From positions 4,278,001 through 4,342,000 of the forward strand of contig NZ_CP094526.1 of the NCBI RefSeq assembly GCF_029910095.1: 64,000 nt of DNA, in the 5' to 3' direction. Under the pieces are notes generated by a model that was given only the letters and a program-made list of their open reading frames with translations, was not told the origin of the DNA and did not search any database. Positions 30,644 to 38,627 of the stretch are shown here, piece after piece. The translations under genes and the position numbers were made by a program. Position 1 is the stretch's first letter. Each line of letters begins with the position of its first letter. This DNA is from Bradyrhizobium sp. ISRA464. Lineage in GTDB: Bacteria; Pseudomonadota; Alphaproteobacteria; Rhizobiales; Xanthobacteraceae.

Positions 30644-32032
30644 TTAGCGGCCATCCGGCGTGCGAACGCCGGCCCAGCTGTCACGCACCTGCTGGTAGTG
30701 CACGCTGGGATCGTAGACGTTGGTCTTCAGGCCCATCACTTGCGGGGACAGCCGGCCGATCGCGTTCAGCACGTTGTAGGAGGCGACGACGCGATCGTGC
30801 TGCGCCGTCACCAGCGCGTTGCGGGCGTTGACGAGGGCCTGCTGCGCGTTAAGCACGTCGAGCGTGGTGCGCTGGCCGGCCTTGGCCTCCTCGCGCACGC
30901 CGTTGAGCGCGATCTCCGATGCCGTCACCTGCGCCTGTGCCGACGCCACCTGCGACTTGCCGGCGAGCAGCTGGCCCCATGCGGTGACGACGTCGGCGCG
31001 CGCCTGGTTCCGCGTCTGCTCCAGAACCTGACGCTGCTGCGCAAGCGATTCCTTGGACTGCCGGATCAGCGAATACTCGGCGCCACCCTGATAGATCGGC
31101 ACCGACAACTGGACGTTGGCCGCGGCGTTGAACACACGATTGATTGTCAACTGCTGCTCGAAGGCCTGGTTCACCGAGGCCTGCAGCGAGACTGACGGGT
31201 ACAGCGCGCCCTCATTGATCTTGACCTGCAGGAAGTTAACGTCGACCCCGTACATCGCTGCGGTCACGCTCGGGTTCTGGGTCAGGCTCAATTCAACGGC
31301 CGCGGCCAACGTCGAAGGCAGGAAACGATCAACCGGCGACCCCGGCGCGAGATTCTCCGGCTCGTTGCCGATGATCCGGCGGAAGTTCGATCGCGTTGTG
31401 GTGAGGTTCGATTCCGCGGTGAGCTGCTGGGTCCTGCCGGCGGCGAGCTGCGCCTCGGATTGTGCGACGTCGGTGCGCGTCACCTCACCCACGTTGAAGC
31501 GGTCCTGGGTTTGCTTCAGCGTCTGCTCGAGCACGCGGGTGTTGCTGCGCTGGACCTCCACGATCGCGGAATCGCGAAGATAGTCCATGTAGATCGTGGC
31601 CGCCTGCAGCATCACGGTCTGCTCCAGCACGCGCAAGCCCTCGCGCGCCGACGATACCTGGCTTTCCGCCGCGCGCACCCGGGGAGCGGTCTGCGGGTTG
31701 AACAGCGACTGGTTGACCGTGAGACCCACGCTGCGCGGAACGGTCGTGCCATGGATCGCGGGAGTGTCCTTCGACAACTGCTCGTCCGTGTATTGATACC
31801 CGGCGCTCGCGGTTAGCGAGACCTTCGGGCGGTAGCCCGAGAGCGCCTGTGGAACGTTTTCGTCCGTCGATCGCACCAATGCGCGCTGGGCGTTGAGCTG
31901 GGGATTGTTCTGATAGGCTCGCACCAGCGCGGCCTCGATTGTATCGGCCAAGGCGGGCACTGGGCCCAACTCCGCCGACAGTAGGACCGCAATCGCAGCC
32001 GCGGTGGCAACCTTCACCCCTCGCATCCCCAA
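30644..32032 (-). CDS. tolC: TolC family outer membrane channel
   Basis: Outer-membrane export duct used by type I secretion and RND pumps. The 462-aa protein has a signal peptide (about residues 1-29, MGMRGVKVATAAAIAVLLSA then ALA-D). Two outer membrane efflux repeats follow, starting TIEAALVRAYQNNPQLNAQRA and AVELSLTQNPSVTAAMYGV, with long coiled-coil helices (for example SQVASAQAQVTASEIALNGVREEA in the second half). It stands between pcm and popZ and is separate from the NodT-type channel of the RND operon at 43-45 kb, so the window encodes two outer-membrane ducts. Confidence 0.92.
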   Translation of the reverse strand: MGMRGVKVATAAAIAVLLSAELGPVPALADTIEAALVRAYQNNPQLNAQRALVRSTDENVPQALSGYRPKVSLTASAGYQYTDEQLSKDTPAIHGTTVPRSVGLTVNQSLFNPQTAPRVRAAESQVSSAREGLRVLEQTVMLQAATIYMDYLRDSAIVEVQRSNTRVLEQTLKQTQDRFNVGEVTRTDVAQSEAQLAAGRTQQLTAESNLTTTRSNFRRIIGNEPENLAPGSPVDRFLPSTLAAAVELSLTQNPSVTAAMYGVDVNFLQVKINEGALYPSVSLQASVNQAFEQQLTINRVFNAAANVQLSVPIYQGGAEYSLIRQSKESLAQQRQVLEQTRNQARADVVTAWGQLLAGKSQVASAQAQVTASEIALNGVREEAKAGQRTTLDVLNAQQALVNARNALVTAQHDRVVASYNVLNAIGRLSPQVMGLKTNVYDPSVHYQQVRDSWAGVRTPDGR

Positions 32033-32244
32033 GTTCCATTCATGTATCGCCGCCCCATCATGCCCATGGGCCTAGCGTCGCTTCAGACGAAGTGAGTCCC
32101 GCCTCACCTTAGTCCGCTGCTAAGAGCAACGGAACTCCCCTGCAACGAAACGAGGCGGAAACTCTTCACGTGGGGCAAACGGGCCACACTTCTGATTCAG
32201 AATGGGATTTATCAGATGCTGCAGCGCGGTAGGGATGGAGGCGC

Positions 32245-32910
32245 TCAGAAGACAAACGCGGGAAGCCGCTCAAATCCGGGCAAAACGGGGGCCGTGCCGT
32301 CGAACAGCTCGCGGTGTCCATAGTCGCCGTGGGAATGGGTCACGAGGCTGGCCCGGGGCGGCTGCGACAGGGCGAAGACCCCAACCAGACGGCCGCCTTC
32401 CTTGAGCTGGGCATAAAGGCCGGTCGGGACAACCTCGGTGGCGCCATTGAGAACGATCACGTCGAACGGCGCGCCGGCGCTATCACCGTCGGCCGCGGCC
32501 GCGGCGGTCACGGTCGCATTCTGGATGCCGAGTTGGACCAGTGCTGCAGTCGCCTTCGCCGCAAGGGCCGAATCGCTCTCGCTCGCGCTCACCTGGGCGG
32601 CAAAGCGCGCCACCACCGCGGCGGCATACCCGGTCGCGCAGCCAACGATCAGCACGCGATCGGTATTCTTGATGTCGGCCGCCTGCAGCATCTTGGCAAG
32701 CAGCGCCGGCTTGATCAGGTAGCGCTTGACCGCCCCCTTCTCGGCGACGTCCAGATCGAGGTCCAGATAGGCCAGCGCCTGCTTGTCGGCCGGAACGAAG
32801 ACCTCGCGCGGCACCGTCAGCATGGCATCGAGGATTCGCTCATCGGTGACGTCGCTCGGACGCACCTGACCATCGACCATATACTGGCGCGCGGCCGAAA
32901 AACCGGACAT
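32245..32910 (-). CDS. pcm: Protein-L-isoaspartate O-methyltransferase family protein
   Basis: A SAM-dependent methyltransferase of the PCMT family, which repairs isoaspartyl residues in aged proteins. The 221-aa protein has the N-terminal helices ARQYMVDGQVRPSDVTDERILDAM and VPREVFVP, a SAM-binding strand VLIVGCATGYAAAVVA, and FDVIVLNGATEVVP. Motif I reads GCATGY rather than the usual GTGSGY, as in the rhizobial group that sits upstream of tolC. Whether this divergent group really repairs isoaspartate is uncertain. It precedes tolC by 212 bases. Confidence 0.85.
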   Translation of the reverse strand: MSGFSAARQYMVDGQVRPSDVTDERILDAMLTVPREVFVPADKQALAYLDLDLDVAEKGAVKRYLIKPALLAKMLQAADIKNTDRVLIVGCATGYAAAVVARFAAQVSASESDSALAAKATAALVQLGIQNATVTAAAAADGDSAGAPFDVIVLNGATEVVPTGLYAQLKEGGRLVGVFALSQPPRASLVTHSHGDYGHRELFDGTAPVLPGFERLPAFVF

Positions 32911-33044
32911 TGGCGGAACCCTGCAAATCGCGCGGCATTGCCGCTGGAGGAGCTAGAACAGGGCCACCTTTTGGAACAAGCTCCGCCAAAACGCAACACG
33001 CCTTGACGCGCACAACGCGCCACAGGGCGCGTTGTAGAGCTTGC

Positions 33045-33224
33045 CTATTCGATGGTGACGGCCAGCCGGCCAATCAGGCGGGCTACCTCGTCGAGATGCT
33101 CCGAATCATGCGTTTCGATGGCCTTCGCTAATCGGCGCAGGCACTCATCATCGCTGATGTCGGGAACGTCGCCAGGAACGAGCGTCGGCTGGGACATCGA
33201 CAGGTCGATCAGGATCTCGGACAT
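33045..33224 (-). CDS. Small acidic protein, 59 aa
   Basis: A short open frame upstream of pcm. It starts at ATG 33224 with GAGAGGTGA just before it and reads MSEILIDLSMSQPTLVPGDV then a helical stretch ECLRRLAKAIETHDSEHLDEVARLIGRLAVTIE. It is acidic and soluble, with no family that I recognise. Codon use is like the neighbours, the ribosome-binding site is good, and the helical second half with regular Leu/Ile spacing looks like real protein. It lies between tRNA-Asn and pcm on the same strand. Confidence 0.6.
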   Translation of the reverse strand: MSEILIDLSMSQPTLVPGDVPDISDDECLRRLAKAIETHDSEHLDEVARLIGRLAVTIE

Positions 33225-33359
33225 GGAAAATCACCTCTCAGAACCCGGCGAGAGGAACGATCGACAGCCATTAAGTCGATTTGACGGCTAATTTAGCCTG
33301 TCCGCAGCGAGCTACAGGCTTGTGAACGATGATCCGGACTTTGTCGGTGGGGCCAGAAC

Positions 33360-33434
33360 TGGCTCCCCGGGCTGGATTCGAACCAGCGACCATTCGATTA
33401 ACAGTCGAATGCTCTACCGCTGAGCTACCGAGGA
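33360..33434 (-). tRNA. tRNA-Asn (GTT)
   Basis: On the minus strand the sequence folds as a full cloverleaf: acceptor TCCTCGG/CCGGGGA, D-arm GCTCAGCGGTAGAGC, anticodon loop CTGTTAA (anticodon GTT), T-loop GGTTCGAATCC, discriminator G and an encoded CCA. No integrase or duplicated 3' end is seen beside it. Confidence 0.95.
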
Positions 33435-33693
33435 ATAGGCGAACGTCTGTTCGCGAGCGGGCAGCGTATAACAAAGCCTTTCGGCCTTGCAAAGCACCAA
33501 ATGACACTCCCGTTCCAACTTTAACAAGCAGCGTAAACTCGCTGCGGGGCAAGGATTTGGCCCGCTTCAGGGGATGCTCAGCGCCCTCCTGCCCCGTTGT
33601 GACGGGCCCGGGAGGTTCTGGGAACGCCAAATCCCGCCGGACCGGATTCGCCGGCAGGTGCGCGGGACCCGGCCGCGAGGCGAAGCCCACCAC

Positions 33694-34005
33694 CTATCGC
33701 GCGGCAATGGCCGCGATGAATAGCGCCGTCGCCGCGATCGACGCGGCCGTCCGCACGTGATTCCAGAATGTCCATTCGGTCAGGTAGCGCGCCCATACCG
33801 GCGCGGCCGCGCTGCTTGCGGGATCGGCGGCGGCGAGCTGATCGTTGAGCGGCACGTTGAAGACGATCGTGACCGCGAACATGCCGACCGCGTAGAGCCC
33901 CCCGCCGCAGATCATCGCGATCGCGCCGGGCTCCTGCCATCGCAGGCAAGCGAGCACCGCCAACACCGCGCCGGCCACGCTCTCTGCCTTTTCCAATCTG
34001 ATCAT
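33694..34005 (-). pseudogene. DUF1772 (anthrone-oxygenase-like) protein, N-terminally truncated
   Basis: A 103-aa hydrophobic protein matching the last two thirds of the DUF1772 family: GLYAVGMFAVTIVFNVPLNDQL, then WARYLTEWTFWNHVRTAASIAATALF. Family members are about 150 aa and begin with a further membrane segment (FFAFSNFVM-like), which is absent here; an in-frame TGA lies nine codons upstream of the first ATG. A 37-codon plus-strand frame at 34005-34118 (ending LPHDLSKLA) abuts the break and looks like the tail of another gene. I infer a truncated remnant, though a short functional form cannot be ruled out. Confidence 0.55.
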
Positions 34006-34373
34006 GACGCTGATCGCGGCCGCGGTGCGTCACGCCATTACGCTGCCGCCGAAACAAGCACAGCGCGTGTTGGCGCAGTTCAAGACCATGCTACCGCACG
34101 ATCTCTCCAAGCTGGCCTGACAGTCTTATTGCTCGAACGCGGCCGCGCAGGCCCAGCTCAACCTGGCCGTCGGGACGACACGAACAGTTTTTCTCGAAAT
34201 GTGATTTCTTTCACACGAGGCCCGGACAGCCGAACCTAAGTTCCGGCGGGGGCAGCAGCGACCTAGTAACTGGGCCGGACGCAGGCGTTCTTTAGCTAAA
34301 ATTCGAACGATCGGCTCAATCCAGACACAAGACAGTTTTGCGACCATGGCGCTCTCGAACCCCGGAGAGCGCG
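34006..34373. other. Gap with possible gene fragment
   Basis: Besides the plus-strand fragment at 34005-34118, no gene is visible. The part near 34250-34330 is AT-richer and may hold the promoter of the small gene at 34374. Confidence 0.35.
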
Positions 34374-34556
34374 ATGAGCGAAGTGGAATTTGACCTGTTG
34401 TTGGACGCCGTGCGAACGGCCGTCGCGCCTGTTTCCGAGGAGGATTTCTTGGCTCAGCTCCTGCCCCGCGTCCAGCCGCCGCCGCGCGCTGCGAACGACA
34501 ACAGCGCGCCCTGGCCGCTGATTCCGTTCCCCGAGGGCTGGTACGCCGCCAGCTAA
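34374..34556 (+). CDS. Small hypothetical protein, 60 aa
   Basis: Reads [33 protein letters not shown], then a Pro-rich segment and [18 protein letters not shown]. It starts at ATG 34374 with GGAGAG upstream. The amphipathic acidic helix and the aromatic Pro-rich tail give a protein-like pattern, but I recognise no family. The ANDN motif followed by a Pro-rich tail is frequent in small rhizobial proteins. It is isolated between the DUF1772 remnant and tRNA-Cys. Confidence 0.5.
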   Translation: MSEVEFDLLLDAVRTAVAPVSEEDFLAQLLPRVQPPPRAANDNSAPWPLIPFPEGWYAAS

Positions 34557-34599
34557 GGCAGCGTCTCATCTATCGACCGCAAATTATTGATGAGATGGG

Positions 34600-34673
34600 T
34601 GGAGGCCACGACCAGAATTGAACTGGTGTACACGGTTTTGCAGACCGTTGCGTAACCACTCCGCCACGTGGCC
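34600..34673 (-). tRNA. tRNA-Cys (GCA)
   Basis: On the minus strand: acceptor GGCCACG/CGTGGCC, anticodon loop CTGCAAA (anticodon GCA), T-loop GTTCAATTC, discriminator T and encoded CCA. The fold is complete. Confidence 0.95.
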
Positions 34674-34776
34674 CCACGCGCCGCACTCATATACGGCCTC
34701 ACTCCGATAGGCAACCGAGCCGGACAGCAATCGCGCCTTCACGCAAAATGGCGGCGGTCCGTACGAGCGCAAAACG

Positions 34777-35508
34777 CTAGCCTCGCCTCCGCCTGCGGAA
34801 GTCGCGCTTCTTCGGTTTTGGCGCCAATTCCGGCATTTTGGCCTGTACCTCGCGAAATCTCGCCAACATTCGCTCGAAACTGGCGATCAGGGTCGCGGCA
34901 ATGTCCGGCCGCCTTTCCAGCCCGGCCAGCAGCATTGCCGCCGCCTCGAGGGTGGATAGGCCGTCCCGTCGCGGTTCCCGGCGCAGTTGGCCATAGCGCG
35001 AAGGCCGCTTCGGTCCGAGAATCACCCGCTGGCATTTCAGCATCCAGGCATTCCGCCACCACAGCGCCTTGGCCTGGCTCCAGGTGCCGTCGAGCAGCAC
35101 GATGCCCTCGATATCGGCGAGAATGCCGCGCTGGTCCTGCTCCAGTTCCCCCTTGCGGTTGATGGCGACGATCTCGGCATCGGTATCAAGGTCCTCGGCC
35201 TTGGCAGAGCCGAGATAAAGCACCGCCCAGCGCGACGGGTCGGCGACGGGCCGGCCGAGTGCCTTCGACAGACTCGGCCAGGAGAGCCCGATCCGGACGA
35301 CCGCGTTCTTGAAATGTCGCGCGGTCAGCCGCGCGGTGCCGAGCGCCCTGTCCTGCTCCTGCGGATGCTGCAGGATCAGGAGCTGGATCCGACTCTCGAT
35401 TGGCGTGACGCTGTCGCAGATGCACAGCGGCAGCGGCTTGCCGCAGTGCGGGCACTCCGCGAGCGTCTCCGCGGCAACATCGGTGTGTGTTTCGGTCGGT
35501 TCCGACAT
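34777..35508 (-). CDS. DTW-domain tRNA-uridine aminocarboxypropyltransferase
   Basis: A 243-aa DTW-domain protein. Enzymes of this family (TapT, also called YfiP) put the acp3U modification on tRNA. A zinc-type cysteine cluster (CPHCGKPLPLCICD) lies at the N-terminus. The SPOUT-like core has ILQHPQEQDRALGTARL, and the signature is LLDGTWSQAKALWWRN (here DGTW for DTW). RPSRYGQLRREPRRDGLSTLEA matches the conserved substrate region. The Lys/Arg-rich C-terminus may bind tRNA. It lies between tRNA-Cys and the RND operon and is transcribed in the same direction as both. Confidence 0.88.
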   Translation of the reverse strand: MSEPTETHTDVAAETLAECPHCGKPLPLCICDSVTPIESRIQLLILQHPQEQDRALGTARLTARHFKNAVVRIGLSWPSLSKALGRPVADPSRWAVLYLGSAKAEDLDTDAEIVAINRKGELEQDQRGILADIEGIVLLDGTWSQAKALWWRNAWMLKCQRVILGPKRPSRYGQLRREPRRDGLSTLEAAAMLLAGLERRPDIAATLIASFERMLARFREVQAKMPELAPKPKKRDFRRRRRG

Positions 35509-35543
35509 GGGTTCGCTATACGCCAGGGACGACGCAATTCAAC

Positions 35544-38500
35544 CTATTCCGCCGGCGCGGGCACCGCTGACGGTGCTGAGCGCTGGCGCAGCCGGTCGAT
35601 CAACAGGTAGATCACCGGCGTCGTATAGAGCGTCAGGATCTGGGAGACGAACAGGCCGCCGATGATGGTGATGCCGAGCGGCCGCCGCAGCTCCGTGCCG
35701 GGGCCGGTGGCGATGACCAGCGGAATGCCGGCGAACAGCGCCGCCATCGTCGTCATCAAGATCGGCCGGAAGCGCGCCCGGCAGGCCTCGAAAATCGCGT
35801 CCCGCGACGACAGCCCCTGATGCCGCTCGGCCTCCAGCGCAAAGTCGACCATCATGATGCCGTTCTTCTTCACAATGCCGATCAACAGAATGATGCCGAC
35901 AAAGGCGATCACGGTCAGCGGCGTATTCGTGACCTGCAGCGCCAGCAATGCGCCGAGGCCGGCCGACGGCAACGTCGAGATGATCGTGATCGGATGCGCC
36001 AGGCTCTCATAAAGCACGCCGAGTACGATATACATCGCGATCAGCGCCCCGAGGATCAGCAGCGGCTGCCGCCCGCTGGTCTTTCTGAAATCGCCGGCAT
36101 TGCCGTCGAAGCTGCCGCGGATGCCTTCCGGCATGTGCAGCTCGTTGACCGCCTGCTGGATGTTTGACGTCGCGACCTCCAGCGGCACGTCCGGCAGCAG
36201 GTTGAACGACACCGTGGTCGAGGGAAGCCCGCCCGAATGGTACACCGCGAGCGGCGACAATCCCCTCTGGTAGTGCACCACAGCCGACAGCGGCACCTGC
36301 ACGCCATTGGCGCCGGCGACGTAGATGCGCTCCAGGCTCGAGGGATCGTTCTGGAATTTCGGATCGATCTCCAGCACCACCATGTACTGGTTGCGCTGGG
36401 TGTAGACGATCGAGATCTGCCGCTGCGAGAAGGCGTTGTTGAGCGCGTTGTCGATGTCCTGCACGCGGACGCCGAGGCTCGACGCGATCTTGCGGTCGAT
36501 CACGAGATTGAGCTGCAGGCCGCCCGGATCACGGTCAGAGGACACATCGGTGATGCCCTCGACCGTCTCCATACGCTTGGCCACGATTGGCGCCCATTTC
36601 TGCAGCAGTTCGAGGTCGGTCGAGGACAGCGTGTACTGGTAGTTGGAATCGCTCTGCCGGCCGCCGGTGCGAATGTCCTGCGCCGCGAACATGAACAGGC
36701 GGATGCCCGGCACCATGAACAAATTGCGGCGCAGCCGGTCGATCACCTGCTCGGTCGTCAGGCCGTCCCGCTGCTCCGGCGGCTTGAGGCTGATGAACAT
36801 GGTGCCGCGGTTTGACGTGCTGCCGCCGACTGACGATCCGATGCCGGCGACCGCCGGATCGGCCATCACGATGTCCGCAAGCTGCTGCTGCAGACCGAGC
36901 ATCGACTGGAACGAGATATCGGCGGACGCACGGGTCGAGCCGATCACGAAGCCGCTGTCGTCGGTGGGGAAATAGGCCTTCGGCGTCTTGATATAGAGCG
37001 TCACCGTCAAGGCTATGGTGGCGCAGAACACCAGCATCGTCAGCAAGGGGTAGCCGAGCACGATCCGCAGCGTCCAGGTGTAGAACGCCACGACCCGCGA
37101 CAGTGTGCCCTCGATGGCGCGGTCGTACCAGGTTGCATGGTCGGAGGTCGCTTCCCTGATGTAGTGCGCGCAGATCGTCGGCGTGACCGTCAGCGATACC
37201 ACGGTCGAGACCACGATCGCAAAGGTCAGCGTCAGCGAGAACTCGCGGAGCAGCCGGCCGACGATCCCATCCATGAAGATCAGCGGCGTGAACGCCGCGA
37301 TCAGCGACAGCGAGATCGACAATACCGTGAATCCGATCTGCTTGGCGCCCTCCAGCGCGGCGGGAAACGGCGCCATGCCCTGCTCGAGATTGCGGTACAT
37401 GTTCTCGATCATCACGATGGCGTCGTCGACCACGAAGCCGACCGAGATCGCCAGCGCCATCAGCGACAGATTGTCGATCGAGAAGCCCGCGAGCCACATC
37501 CCGCCGCAGGTGCCGGCCAGCGCCAGCGGGACCGAGACGCCGGCGGCGATCGTCGGCACGCCGCGGCGCAGGAACACGAACACCACGACCATCACGAGCA
37601 CAACGGTCGCAAGCAGCGTGAGCTGCATGTCAAGTACGCTGGCCCGGATCGTGCCGGTCCGGTCGACCAGCGTCGAAATGTCGACCCCGGCCGGGATCCA
37701 CTGCTTGAGCTCCGGGATCAGCGCACGGACACGATCGACGGTGTCGATCACGTTGGCGTCGCCCTGCTTCGTGATCTGGATCAGGACGGCGGGCTGCTTG
37801 TTGAACCATGCGATCGAGCGGGCGTTACGGACGGAGTCCTTGACTTCGGCGACATCGGAGAGCCGCACGAAATTGCCGTTCGCGCTCTTGATTATGATGT
37901 CGCGGAACTCGGCGGCGGTCCGCATCTGCTTGTTGATCGACAGCGTCTCGCTCAGCCTGTCACCGTTGAAGATGCCGACCGGGCCGAGCGGATTGGCATT
38001 GACGATCGCGGTGCGGACGTTGTCGGTCGAGATCCCGGCGTTCGCCAGCGACACCGGGTTGAGCGAGATGCGAACGGCCGGCTGGTCGGCGCCGCTGACG
38101 GTGACCTCGCCCACCCCCGGGACTTGCGAGATGCGCTGCGCCAGCACCGTGTCGGCGACGTCGTACATCGCACTGGTCGAGATCGTCTTCGAGGTCAGCG
38201 CCAGCACGAAGACGGGCGCCGCCGCCGGATTGGCCTTGCGGAACCGGGGCAGCGACGGCAGGTCGCTCGGCAAATCGGCCAGCGACGCGTTGATTGCGGC
38301 CTGGACATCGCGCGCCGCGCGGTCGATGTCGCGGCCGATCGAGAACTGCACCTGGATGCTGGTCGAGCCCAGCGAGCTTGTCGAGGTGATCTGATCGATG
38401 CCGGCGATCTCGCCGAGCTTGCGCTCAAGCGGCGCCGCCACCGTTGCGGCCATCACCGACGGATCGGCGCCGGGCCTGCTTGCCTGCACCCGGATCATCG

Positions 38501-38627
38501 GGAAGCCGACGTTCGGAACCGAGGAGACCGGCAGGAACTCGTAGGCGACGATGCCGACCAGGAACAGCCCGATCGCAAGCAGCGTGGTACCTACCGGCCT
38601 GCGGATGAAAGGCTCCGAGATCGACAT
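35544..38627 (-). CDS. mdtC: RND efflux permease, second of pair (MdtC-like)
   Basis: Inner-membrane proton-driven drug exporter of the HAE1 RND family, 1027 aa with the usual 12 membrane segments and two large periplasmic loops. It begins SISEPFIRRPVGTTLLAIG. Family motifs are GFVVDDAIVMIENMYRN in segment 4, with the proton-relay Asp pair, and GIVKKNGIMMVDFALEAER near segment 11. The ATG at 38627 overlaps the stop of the first permease by one base. It ends the operon. Two non-identical permeases in tandem match MdtBC, which form mixed trimers. Confidence 0.93.
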   Translation of the reverse strand: MSISEPFIRRPVGTTLLAIGLFLVGIVAYEFLPVSSVPNVGFPMIRVQASRPGADPSVMAATVAAPLERKLGEIAGIDQITSTSSLGSTSIQVQFSIGRDIDRAARDVQAAINASLADLPSDLPSLPRFRKANPAAAPVFVLALTSKTISTSAMYDVADTVLAQRISQVPGVGEVTVSGADQPAVRISLNPVSLANAGISTDNVRTAIVNANPLGPVGIFNGDRLSETLSINKQMRTAAEFRDIIIKSANGNFVRLSDVAEVKDSVRNARSIAWFNKQPAVLIQITKQGDANVIDTVDRVRALIPELKQWIPAGVDISTLVDRTGTIRASVLDMQLTLLATVVLVMVVVFVFLRRGVPTIAAGVSVPLALAGTCGGMWLAGFSIDNLSLMALAISVGFVVDDAIVMIENMYRNLEQGMAPFPAALEGAKQIGFTVLSISLSLIAAFTPLIFMDGIVGRLLREFSLTLTFAIVVSTVVSLTVTPTICAHYIREATSDHATWYDRAIEGTLSRVVAFYTWTLRIVLGYPLLTMLVFCATIALTVTLYIKTPKAYFPTDDSGFVIGSTRASADISFQSMLGLQQQLADIVMADPAVAGIGSSVGGSTSNRGTMFISLKPPEQRDGLTTEQVIDRLRRNLFMVPGIRLFMFAAQDIRTGGRQSDSNYQYTLSSTDLELLQKWAPIVAKRMETVEGITDVSSDRDPGGLQLNLVIDRKIASSLGVRVQDIDNALNNAFSQRQISIVYTQRNQYMVVLEIDPKFQNDPSSLERIYVAGANGVQVPLSAVVHYQRGLSPLAVYHSGGLPSTTVSFNLLPDVPLEVATSNIQQAVNELHMPEGIRGSFDGNAGDFRKTSGRQPLLILGALIAMYIVLGVLYESLAHPITIISTLPSAGLGALLALQVTNTPLTVIAFVGIILLIGIVKKNGIMMVDFALEAERHQGLSSRDAIFEACRARFRPILMTTMAALFAGIPLVIATGPGTELRRPLGITIIGGLFVSQILTLYTTPVIYLLIDRLRQRSAPSAVPAPAE

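Noticed and set aside
33340..34700. Integration site at tRNA-Asn or tRNA-Cys
   Set aside because: No integrase gene, no duplicated tRNA 3' end, and normal composition on both sides.
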